Positions 9,381 through 19,900 of a stretch of 64,000 nucleotides of DNA are shown here, piece after piece (the first letter of the stretch is position 1; each line of letters begins with the position of its first letter). Under the pieces are notes generated by a model. The model ran no database searches, was not told the DNA's origin, and was given only the letters and a program-made list of their open reading frames with translations. The translations under genes were made by a program, and so were the position numbers. Origin of the DNA: Tritrichomonas foetus (taxonomy: Eukaryota; Parabasalia; Tritrichomonadida; Tritrichomonadidae); the NCBI GenBank assembly GCA_001839685.1, contig MLAK01000078.1, positions 60,780-124,779 of the forward strand, written 5' to 3'.

Positions 9381-9854
9381 ATTCCAGTATTTACTTACTA
9401 TTTACCCAAGCCCAAAAGAGCTTACTCAAAGGAAACACAAGCACTTTATAATCCAAACGCAAAGCCAATAATAGTTGGATTTCCAAGATCTGGTAAAAAA
9501 GCAAACCATGGTTCACACTCAAAACCAAATTCACGAAAACCAAAAGCAAATGATCAACTAAATTCATCGGGTTTTCGTTCTTTCCTTTGCAAATTATTTA
9601 AATACCTGATTTATCCTCTAGTGATTTTATTTGTTGTGAAAGAATCCCTTTTATTTATATCAAAGGCATGTTCAATGTTCAGTTGTTTGTCACTTGTTAT
9701 GGATGACATTTGGAATCATGTGCTAGCCTTCTTATGGGCTCTCTTCAATTGTTTTATCTTTTTGATGCAAAATATTATCTTGACAACACTTTATGTATGT
9801 GAAGCCCTTATTACGAGAGTTTTTGACTCACTTCATTCTCTCTTCTGTAATTAA
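9381..9854 (+). pseudogene. 3' part of the mariner-interrupted membrane-protein gene
   Basis: 157 codons open without any stop from the base after the right-hand TA to TAA at 9852-9854. They are exactly in frame with the gene at 6421 once the element and one TA are removed. The first part is basic and Ser/Lys-rich (KPNSRKPKAN). From about 9600 it becomes strongly hydrophobic, with at least two membrane segments (YPLVILFVVKESLLF and LAFLWALFNCFIFLM). No ATG begins this stretch in a sensible place, so it is probably not translated on its own. Confidence 0.7.
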
Positions 9855-10349
9855 TCAAAATTCAAAAATTGATTTTTCTTCAAAAAAGTCATTAGAAAAG
9901 AAAGATTATGTTTCACGCACAACCAAATGATACTTTGTTGGGATTTTGATTTTATGGAAATATACCATGTTTACTTTAGTAAAACTCATAATTTCTCATT
10001 CAAAAAATTATTTTATAATTTTTTTATTTGCTGACTTGATGGAATAACCCTCAATTTTGAATACATCATATTTTTTAATTCACTTCTGGAAAAAAAGCCA
10101 GTGTGAATGTCGTATTCAATTATTTTTTGATAAATATTGTTATTTTAATTAATCATTAAGTGTAACACATTTATATAGATATGCACTGATATTTGAAAAC
10201 CCCAATTCTTTATATCCCACACATCAATTTTTAACAACTAATTCACAAAGCTTTTAGGGATTTAAATACTTTACATCAACTACATTCAAAAAATTGAAAT
10301 TGATTTTACTTTTTGAAGGAAGTGGTCGAATCAACAATTTCAAAATTTC
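9855..10349. other. Intergenic spacer upstream of the eIF2B beta gene
   Basis: AT-rich, with no RNA gene or repeat recognised. An Inr-like site lies just after it. Confidence 0.4.
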
Positions 10350-10355
10350 TCATTC
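10350..10355 (+). promoter_or_regulatory. Inr-like start site TCATTC
   Basis: Predicted +1 is A10352, 9 bases before the ATG at 10361. This agrees with the very short leaders of trichomonad mRNAs and supports choosing that ATG. Confidence 0.5.
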
Positions 10356-10360
10356 GCAAA

Positions 10361-11419
10361 ATGTTCTCAGAAGAACTTCAACGAAAAATCGTTGAATTCG
10401 AGCTATCAGTGCAACGCCGAGAAGACTTCAGTTCAATTCGAATGGCTTCGCAAACATTGAAATTGTTCAAAAAATGCGTCAAAAACTATCGAAAAGCCGA
10501 GGATATTGAAAAAAACGTTATTTATCTTGCCAAACGACTTCGTTCAGCCATACCATCAGATGTAATCGTTACGAACTTTTGTAATCGAGTTTTAGATATT
10601 TTGAATGAAGAATTAAATAAGTCAGTTCCTTTATTCGATCCTACTACAATTTCGCATGATGTTCGTCGTTCACAGTCGCTATCATTACTTGAGCTTTTTG
10701 CATCGCCTACGCCACAATATTCGCAAAAAGATTTTCAAAAGGAAAAGAAAGACGATAACCTTCGATCTGCCTTATTGCAAGGTATTGAAGACTTATTAAA
10801 TGAAATCCCAATTTTTCATCAAGATATTTCAAGATATGCAATGGATTATATCCATGATGGCGATCTCCTCATGACGCTTGGTAGTTCTACGTCGGTTCTT
10901 GCTTTCTTTCAGCGGGCTGCTGTTCATCGTAAGTTCTCGGTTATTCTCCCTGAGCATGCTCCTTCCTATGATGGAATTCGAATGGCCAATCGTTTGAGGA
11001 CTGTCGGAATTGAATGCACAGTTATTCCTGATTCAGCTGTCTTTGCAGTCATGCCACGTGTGACCACAGTATTTTGCCCTTGTCGCGCAATATTTGCAGA
11101 CGGAACACTCGTAACTACCAGCTATGTCCAAAGTGTCTCTCTTGCTGCCAGACACTACTCCAAGCCATTTGTCATCCTTTATTGGAAATGCAAACTCACA
11201 GACCGGTTCTTGAAGCCAAAAGATTCTTTCACAGTTCTCGCAAGCCCAAATGATATCGTTCCTCTAGATGATATTGTGGCACAAACTGCAACCATTTTGA
11301 ATCCTGATGGTGAATGCATTTCTGGGCATTCAGTGACACTTTTCATTAATGAGGATGGCCCGCATGGCCCAGCAGATATTTTCACACTTGTTCACGATCT
11401 TTATCATCCAAATGACTGA
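10361..11419 (+). CDS. Translation initiation factor eIF2B, beta subunit
   Basis: A 352-aa member of the eIF2B alpha/beta/delta family, the regulatory part of the GDP-GTP exchange factor for eIF2. Recognised stretches are GSSTSVLAFF, PEHAPSYDGI, DSAVFAVMPRV and ADGTLV, with a C-terminus VTLFINEDG...HDLYHPND. That ending matches the beta subunit (ITLFISN...ELYHPDD) better than alpha or delta. Length equals that of animal eIF2B beta (about 350 aa). The frame is open 48 bases further upstream but has no ATG there; ATG 10361, 9 bases after an Inr-like TCATTC, is chosen. It acts in the cytosol in the decamer that reloads eIF2 with GTP. Stop is TGA. Confidence 0.92.
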   Translation: MFSEELQRKIVEFELSVQRREDFSSIRMASQTLKLFKKCVKNYRKAEDIEKNVIYLAKRLRSAIPSDVIVTNFCNRVLDILNEELNKSVPLFDPTTISHDVRRSQSLSLLELFASPTPQYSQKDFQKEKKDDNLRSALLQGIEDLLNEIPIFHQDISRYAMDYIHDGDLLMTLGSSTSVLAFFQRAAVHRKFSVILPEHAPSYDGIRMANRLRTVGIECTVIPDSAVFAVMPRVTTVFCPCRAIFADGTLVTTSYVQSVSLAARHYSKPFVILYWKCKLTDRFLKPKDSFTVLASPNDIVPLDDIVAQTATILNPDGECISGHSVTLFINEDGPHGPADIFTLVHDLYHPND

Positions 11420-11518
11420 AAGGAAAAGAAGCCAATGTAATGAATTAAATTAACAGAACAATATTATAACTATTTAAAACATAGAATAGAGCAAAACAAT
11501 TGTATTTTAAAAATCTAA

Positions 11519-11613
11519 TTTTATCTTTTAATTGCTGTTTTATCTTTTAGTTGTTGCTTTATCTTTTAATTGTTGTTTCATCTTTTAATTGTTGTTTTAT
11601 CTTTTAGTTGTTG
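11519..11613. repeat. 19-bp minisatellite, 5 units, between convergent genes
   Basis: Five units of TTTTATCTTTTAATTGTTG-type sequence at 11519, 11538, 11557, 11576 and 11595, with one to three substitutions each. It lies in the 3' flank shared by the eIF2B beta gene (+) and the LRR gene (-). The remaining 11420-11830 shows nothing else. Confidence 0.88.
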
Positions 11614-11830
11614 TTTTATTGTTCCTCTTTCTTGCTCAATTTTCTCAACATCTGACGAAATCTAAAAATATTAGTTTCTGTCTCATATTTATTTCTAATT
11701 CTATATATGTGTTTTTAGTAAATTTTCATTTATCTTTTTTTTTCATTAAAAATAAGGAATTAAGATAAATAAAGCATTATATAATAGAGAACGTTTCGAA
11801 TTTGTATAGTTTAGATAAACAGACAAAAAA

Positions 11831-12853
11831 TTAATCCTTTTCCCATAAATGCGCCAATGCTTTATCATGAACAAACAATAATTCAGCAATTTGCGATATA
11901 TGTTGCTTTAATTCAACAATATCTTGTTGAATATTTTGAACAGCAGGATTTCTTTCTGGATACTGTAAAAGATTCTCATTTTTACTATGACTACCTTTTT
12001 TCGGTGTTGAAAATCTTTCTTGAAATTGATTTTCAATTACATTTAGACGATCTTCAATAAACTTCAAAGGAGTCGGTGGAACATCAGCATCATATGGATA
12101 AAATGTTGGACTATCCCAATGAATAGCCGATTCCTTATCTAACAGAAACTCTTGAAGTTGTTGCTCTGTTCCATTAACAAGAATATCATATAGATCATCT
12201 TCATTAAATATTTCATCATCAATATCTTCTGTTATTTCAACATCATCAAAGTTTTGTAATGATGGACATAAATGTTTAACAAATGGAATAATATTCAGGT
12301 CTTTATTATTCTCGAATAGTCCAACTCTTAGTATGCGTAATTGTTGGAAAAGACTGATATATTTTAATTCTAAAACTTGATCGATTGCATTTCCTGCCAA
12401 ATCAAGGTATTCAATAGTAGAAGGAACTTTTTCATCTAGAAATGAGAGATCAGATAATTCATTATTTGATAAATTAAGATAAATTAAACTTTGTGGAAAA
12501 TAACTATTTATGTCAGTAATCTTGTTATTTGATGCATTCAATTTTTCGAGGTTTTGTAAGTTTTCTACAAAATGAAGATCTCGAATTCTGTTAAAACTGA
12601 TATTTAATGATCTTAGATTTATTACAGTAGACAATGGCGACAAATCAACAAATTTATTACGTGATAAATCCAAATCGCGAAGAGCTGTGAAGCCTGACAT
12701 ATTTGGAAGTTTTGTAAAAAGATTTTTGGAAGCATACAAATGTAAAACAAAATTGGGTTTAACAATTGTTGGAAATTCTGAATTTGCCTTTTGTGAAATA
12801 TCGATTGTGTCGCGCCCTGATCGGGATGATAACGAAGAATCGTCGATATTCAT
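11831..12853 (-). CDS. SDS22-type leucine-rich-repeat protein with C-terminal coiled coil
   Basis: A 340-aa protein from ATG 12853; the open frame runs 42 bases further upstream but without ATG. About six short LRRs of SDS22 type (LxxLxxLxLSxNxLxDL) fill residues 30-190, for example FTALRDLDLSRNKFVDL and LQNLEKLNASNNKITDI. They are followed by an LRR cap (LCPSLQNFDDVEIT), an acidic linker and a C-terminal helical segment (about 265-335, VQNIQQDIVELKQHISQIAEL) likely to form a coiled coil. The architecture resembles LRR proteins of centrioles, basal bodies and cilia (CEP97-like), but that is inference. It is divergent from the coiled-coil gene at 12968, and they share a spacer of 114 bases. 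Confidence 0.7.
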   Translation of the reverse strand: MNIDDSSLSSRSGRDTIDISQKANSEFPTIVKPNFVLHLYASKNLFTKLPNMSGFTALRDLDLSRNKFVDLSPLSTVINLRSLNISFNRIRDLHFVENLQNLEKLNASNNKITDINSYFPQSLIYLNLSNNELSDLSFLDEKVPSTIEYLDLAGNAIDQVLELKYISLFQQLRILRVGLFENNKDLNIIPFVKHLCPSLQNFDDVEITEDIDDEIFNEDDLYDILVNGTEQQLQEFLLDKESAIHWDSPTFYPYDADVPPTPLKFIEDRLNVIENQFQERFSTPKKGSHSKNENLLQYPERNPAVQNIQQDIVELKQHISQIAELLFVHDKALAHLWEKD

Positions 12854-12935
12854 TAATTCGAGTTTGTTGCCGTTTATTATTTCGAACTCACACAAATAAT
12901 TCTGAGGGATTGTGAAAACTCGACTTTTTCAAAGC

Positions 12936-12942
12936 TCATTTC
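12936..12942 (+). promoter_or_regulatory. Inr-like site TCATTTC
   Basis: Predicted +1 is A12938, 30 bases before the ATG at 12968, in the short divergent spacer. Confidence 0.35.
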
Positions 12943-12967
12943 AATACGTTAGAAATTAACAGAATTC

Positions 12968-13771
12968 ATGCAAACTTTAAATTTTTCTGCTTCTGCTGAC
13001 GAGTTAGATCTTCAAGGAAAATTATCAAAGCGCATTACGCCAAAGACAGCACGAGTTAAATATCAAAATCACAGTACACTTCAATTATTGAAATCAGATA
13101 TCAATAAATATTCGTTAGAAATCGATGCTCTTTCTGAAATTAACACTGAATCACGTAATGAATGTAATACACTCGTTGAAAATATTGAAGCCATTTCAAA
13201 AGGATTAAATCACAATATCGATATGATCACCGAAACTAACAGAAAATTAGAAAGATCAAATGCAAAGTTAAACTATTCAATTGATAGACAAGCCTATTTA
13301 ATCAAGAAAATATCATCTCTTTATCGAGATCTGTCACTTTCTGGAATTGACATCAAAAAATTTGATAACGTGGAATTTGACTTAATTGTGAAGCTTACAG
13401 GAAAAGAATACAAAGTGAAAAATTTTGATATTAATGAATCTATTAGGAAAATGATTAATCAGACACCTTATTTTAAAGGTGTAAAAGGACATGAAGACTT
13501 TCTTCGAAGATGTTCATCATTAGTAAAAGATTCAAATGAAGTGATCTTTCGATTACCGAAATTTACTGGAAATGGATACCAAGAAAAGATTAACAAATTG
13601 AAAGCTTATAATGAAGAAATGCATGCCAAGATTGCAGAAGAAATAAACGAATTAAGTTATGAAAAAGATCGAATTGTTAACCAAGCGAGTACTTCAAACT
13701 CTAAAATTCCAAATAGTAAAAAATATTTGGACATACTACTATCTACGAACGATGATTTATATGCGTTTTAG
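12968..13771 (+). CDS. Coiled-coil protein, unknown function
   Basis: A 267-aa hydrophilic protein. Residues about 35-120 show heptad-like patterning (LLKSDINKYSLEIDALSEIN, IEAISKGLNHNIDMITETNRKLERSN), followed by a more globular centre (125-200) and a second helical stretch (205-245). No signal peptide or membrane segment is present and no family is recognised. Divergent pairing with the LRR/coiled-coil gene suggests, weakly, a shared structural role, for instance in the flagellar base or cytoskeleton. ATG 12968 is the first Met of the frame. Confidence 0.65.
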   Translation: MQTLNFSASADELDLQGKLSKRITPKTARVKYQNHSTLQLLKSDINKYSLEIDALSEINTESRNECNTLVENIEAISKGLNHNIDMITETNRKLERSNAKLNYSIDRQAYLIKKISSLYRDLSLSGIDIKKFDNVEFDLIVKLTGKEYKVKNFDINESIRKMINQTPYFKGVKGHEDFLRRCSSLVKDSNEVIFRLPKFTGNGYQEKINKLKAYNEEMHAKIAEEINELSYEKDRIVNQASTSNSKIPNSKKYLDILLSTNDDLYAF

Positions 13772-13949
13772 TTAGCTAAATATGATTATTATACTGAAGA
13801 TTGGAGCTCAACAAAATAAAGCTTCAATATATTATGTATGTAACCATCTGTATTAAATGTTATTTCTCTCTCTAAATATATATGAATATTTTTTTTTAAA
13901 TGTTTATTTGGTCATTATATTACGACCATATATATATAGAAACTTTAGA

Positions 13950-16900
13950 ATGAATGATGAAAAGGAACAAAATTTCCTCACGAATTCAATTGAAAAGTTC
14001 GAGAAATTAGTTAGCCAATTTTTATCTCAAGAAGTAATCGATCAGAGTTTATCAGAACAAATCACAGAACTTATTTTTTCGTGCGATTTTGAAAATTCAG
14101 AAAATGATATTAAAACTCGATATTATCAAAGCTTTTTGTCGATTTTTTCGCTCCCAAAGACGTTTCCCTTAGACTACATTTCATCCACAGAATTTCTTTC
14201 ATTGATTAGCGTTGGATTAACAAAATTTAATAATTCAAAAATTATTAATTCAAATTTTTCTAATAATCAACCAAATGTTGATATTTTTATGAAAAATTGG
14301 AGTAAATTCACAAAAAAACCACAAATTGATCAAAGAGATTTATTTAAGTTTTGCATTATTTTCAAGCAATTTTTAACCTTTAATAATTTTCCAACTAATC
14401 ATCTTGAAGTTTTTCTAAATCTTTTCATGAAAAATTTACGAAAAGATTGCTTGAATAGTTTTTTACCTATTTATTTGATTTCGAATTTTATCGAATGCAT
14501 CAGTTTGTATTTAGACAAATACGAAAACAATACCATTAAAGATGATCTTCTGTCAATCTGTTTTCAATATATTCAAATGTCTGCTTTTCCTATGAAAGTC
14601 ATTTTAGCTACAAATTTTATCATGAGGCATTCTGATGAATATGAAAAATGCCTTCGATATATCACGGAATCTTTAAACACATTTAATGAATTTCATGAAG
14701 ATTCTTTATTTTGTGCATTCATTTCAATTTTTAATTTATCAAATAATCTTAAAAGTTGTTCATTTCAATCAATTAGTGATGCTTTTTCTGCTGTTTCTAA
14801 ATTTAATAGTCATTTGACATGCCAAAATCATGGTCACTATCGTAATTATTTGCTAAAGGCCTCAGATATGGACATTTCTCAACATCAGAATGTAAATTTA
14901 AAGTCTTATCAACAAATTATTGAAAATCAAATTAATGCAATGATGATATTAAACTTTTATGGTGTTGATAAGTATATTGATAACGTAATGGAATATTTTA
15001 ATCTTACCATTAATTTATTAATGAATGAAGATCCAAAGTTTAACTTATATCAAATTTGTGAATCTTTTAGATTTTCTCCCATTTCGAGTATTCGAAATTA
15101 TCAAATATTTGTAATTTTTTCAATTTATGGAATTTTGGCTCAGACAACACTACATAACTTAGAATGTATTAATTTAATTAATGATGCGTATACAATGATG
15201 CAAGGTTTTGGAAGAAATCTTGAATATTTTAAAACTTTAATGGATTCATTATTATTTTTCAATCAAAGAGTTTCGTCAGATGTTTTTGAAATTACAACAC
15301 AATTAGGTGCACCAATCATTCGACAGTTTATTCTTGATATTTCATATTTCTTTCAAATAAATGTCAATTTTGCATCAAAGTTTGGTTATCCAGACTTAAT
15401 TTTTTCGGAAATTCAAGAAGATATTCCATCAACTTTATTAAAATTCGCACAAAAAAACAAAATAATTACCAAACATCAACATATTTGGGATATTGTTGAT
15501 CATACAACGAATAGAATCTTAGAAATTATGAGTGTTTTCCCTAATAATATCAATGAACAAATTTTTTCTCTGCAAATTAAATTTTTATTTGAATCCAAAA
15601 TTCATCGGCTTTGTTTATCACTTGCTTCTTCATTTTTATCGAATATGAATTTATTTTTAATATTTTTAATGGTTTTATATAAAGAAGTTTTCAAAAACTT
15701 AAAGAGTCGAGCATTCATTCAAAACACAATTTCATTTTTAGCTATTTTTCACCGAAAATTGAAAATAAATTATAGAAAATGTGTCATTTTTGATAGTTTT
15801 TTATTTGATACTAATAATTTTTTAAGTAAGTTTATTCAATTTTCTCTAGATTATCCAAGTATTACCACTTGTTATATATCTCTTGCAAATCATTTAATCA
15901 AAATATTTAAGCATATCTTTAATACTTCAATTTTAACTAAATTATTGTCGCCAAAACAAATTACGGAAATTTATTTCAAGTCTTCTGCTGTAAATAAACA
16001 TAATAAAATGTTTTTGCGATTTATTTTCAAATTACATCGAACACATGGATCAGTTTTATTGAATTTTGAATGGTATCAATTATTAATTATGAAATATGCG
16101 TATATTAAACCGAAAATAGCCATTCCTGTTATAAATGATCACAAATTAATCATAAAACATCAAAAAACACCAGAATATTATATATTCGCGAAAAAATTAC
16201 TTAAAATTTTTGATACTTGTGTTGATCCAAAATTAAAAAATTCTGTTTTAACTATGATTAATACAATTTCTGTTAAAAACACATTTTATGCTTCTCCTAA
16301 AATCGAAGATATCACCCAATTTTCATGCTTCACATTCAAAAAGAAAGGGTGTTTTGTTTTATATGAAAGCTCTGATCTTTTTAAATTTTTGGTGGAATTA
16401 GAAACTGGTGAACGTCCCCTAAACCAATTTGATAAGTTTGTAGAACAATATAACATTACATACCAATCAAATGAAGATGTCCATTTAATCATGTTTCAAA
16501 TGATTGAGCAACTTATTGAAAAAAATCATAATGTTCAATTTATTCAAAAAATTTTATCGTTTTTACTTACCCATGATGACAAGTTTATGGAGCATGTGCC
16601 ACAATTAAATAAAAAACTATCTGCCAATTTAATTGTTGCTATTGTTCTAACACATAGCCAAATCGATATCAACTTTAATTCATCAACACAAGAATTTTAT
16701 GATATTGTACAGATTATTGAATACATTTTATCAATAATTTCTTTTCCTTGTCATCAGCATGCTACTTTAATTTGTGAATATTTAATTGAACATTTCCCAA
16801 AGGATTCAATTGATTTTGTTTGTTTAACGAAATTTGTTCTGTTTTTTGTAATTAGATATCTAAATGAGCAACTAGAACTATCATTTCATTCTAATACAAC

Positions 16901-19900
16901 TGACATTAAGTCTCCAATTCTACATCATTTACCAACAAAAGTCTTTGATATTGTTATTTTTATAAAGGAAAATGCTATTTATTATGACATTTGTTACTTT
17001 TTACCATTGCTCACAACAAAACTCCCTTTTATTGCCACTTTTGCACTCTGTGAAATTATGTCATCATGCCAACAAAATGATTCTACTTTGGATGACTTTG
17101 TCGATCAATTATCAAATATTGATCTTGTTCAAATTATTCCACTTCTGAGTATATTTCCAAAATTAATTCCCAAATTTCATGATAAATTTGAACAGTATTT
17201 CAATGAAATCGAAAACATTAATTCTGAAAATGTCAAATTCTCATTACATTTATTCTTATTTTATTATTTTTGTGAAGATGAAAAATATTCATTAAAACTA
17301 ATTGAACTCTTTATTAATCATTTAACATTATTTTCTATTTCGGATTCAACTCTTGTTGCAGATTTCATCAATAAATTAATTCACAAAAATAAAAAGAGTA
17401 ATCAACCAATCACCGATGAAAATGAAAACAATGACAATAAAAACAATAATAAAAATACTAATCGTATAGCAGGGAAAGTAGATTCTGATAAAATTATTTG
17501 TCTTATAAACCAAAAAGTAAACGAATATTTACTAAATGAAGGACTCTTTACATGTGATAATATAGAGTTAAATAAAACAAAATATCATTCACAAAAAAAA
17601 GGTTCCTTTATATCAAAAAGTTTGAAGAATAAAGATTTTTTGTTCCCACTCTTTATTTTATCCCCTGCCAATGTAATTGAAACTTTATTAAGTCAAATTG
17701 AATATTTGAACAACGAAAATTTAAGCGACACCAAATTCTTTAATCGAAATTTGAATATCATTCTTTCATTTTTCTCACTTCCATATATTACTCAATACTT
17801 ATTAGAAACCAATGATTATTATATGAAAATTGGTCAATTATTGCTTCAAATCTATTATCGATATTCCATTTATGATGATGATTTGTTTTTGACATTTTTC
17901 ATGTTTAATTCGAGTACATGGAGTGAATTTATTTTACAACATATTTCAGAATCACAATTCACATATTTCTTTTATACTCACATTCATTCAGAAAAACTTT
18001 CTTCAGTAATAGCCGATATTTCATCCAATACAGAAATTTTGGAAAATCATTTACAAAACGAATTTGTTCAATTTTTTGCGATTGAAAATTCTTCAATTAC
18101 TTATAATTCTATCCAAGATGCGTTTAATTCATGCTTATTACAAAAAAATAGATGGTTTCTGCAGTCAATGATTTCTTATTTAGTTGATAATGGCGAAATT
18201 TGGACAACTATTCTTGAAATTATTAAAACAAATAAACTCTACTTAATTCAAATATTGAAATATGAAATAATCAAAAATGATAATCATGAATTTGATAATC
18301 TTTTTGATTTAATACCCAATATTCCTCAACAATATGTAACTCCATTCTTTGAATTTGTATTTGAGTGTTATCATGAATTTATTGATTCTCATTTATTGAA
18401 TGTAATCATTGAAAATTTAGCAACTGATGCTGTTTATTCAGTAATCCATCTTGCTAAAAAATATAATATTCAATTCGAAGAGATTAATTCGAATATTTTA
18501 TATGAAGATGGAACTGAATACGATCAAACAATGATGCTTTTTTATAATAATCAAATTTTTGAAATTTTAGATCATTTAGAGATCGATTCACATGAATTTA
18601 TTTTCAAATTAATAGAAAATTATCAAATTAATGAATATTATCCCAATATTAATTCCCTTTTATTAAAATTTATGAATCATCCAAGGCATTTTTTATCTGT
18701 TCTGAAGTTTATTGAAACAAATCAAGAGCAATATTTTTCAAATCCACTTGAAAACTTTTCAGATGAATTGATTCTTTTTATGTCTTACAACTTTTCTAAT
18801 ACTAACGATATTTATGAAAATATGGATGATGCAATTGAATGTTTTAATATATTTTTCTTATTAATTGGAGATAAAATTGACAAAGTTTCAAATATTTGGG
18901 GTAAAAGATTAATTGATATGGCCTATTTGATTCTACCACGTTTCGTCAAAGATGATTTATATTTTTATCAACAAAATCCACTCTTCTTCAATAATTTATT
19001 ATCTTTGATCCAGCTTTTTAATGATAATCGCTTCATCAAAGTTTATATAGAGTTAATCAACTCATTTTATGATTCGAATTCTCTCGTCATTCATGACTTA
19101 TTTATTGATTTCGCAAAAATTTTATCCGCTTTAAATCCGGAATTTATTCATGTTGATAAACCCTTTTATATGCGTTTGATTAAGATGATTAATATCGATA
19201 AGCATATTGCTTTCCCCAGTATTTTACTTGCATTACGCTCTTTAATTCATATAGATGAAACTATTCCTAATAAAGTAGTTAACCCATTATGTTACCTTTT
19301 GACTGATAATATTCCATTATTTGATAAAATTGAAGAAAACATTCCATTTACGTCTTCAATATATCATATCTTATTTACATTTTATATGAATAAATGGCCT
19401 AATAATTTTGCCCAAGTTCTAAAAAATGTTAAAAATCCTAAAATCTTAAAAGGATTACTTCTTGCTCTTTCAAAGAATCCAAATATCATTGAATTATTGG
19501 ATAATGATACCAATATAAATAAAATATTTTTTGAATCATTACCATTGCCTGTAATTCAAAATTATGTAGATCATGCAAATAAAATCGCTGATATTCCACT
19601 TTATTATTATAAAAATATACAAAACACAGCATCCAAAGCACAAAGTGATTTTGATAAGCTTCATATTATCTTTAGATGTAAGGATAATTTAATAAATAAA
19701 TTTTGCAAACATTTTTATGATGAAATTAATTTTCGGCCCATTGGTAAAAGTATTGATTCACCATGTTATTTAACTGGTCTTGAATCCTGTATATTTTCTA
19801 CTGATACAACTAATATTCCAGATGTGAAAAGGAAAAATATTTCACAAAAAAATAGTTTACTTCAAAAGGCAATTGAAATTATTGGAATTCCAAAAAGTTA

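Noticed and set aside
10313..10360. Upstream extension of the eIF2B beta protein from TTG
   Set aside because: No ATG in the extension; the Inr-like site and family length both favour ATG 10361.
13857..13949. 31-residue N-terminal extension of the Tra1-like protein
   Set aside because: Hydrophobic AT-rich low-complexity sequence with no family support; the second ATG at 13950 begins a normal hydrophilic start. Not fully excluded.
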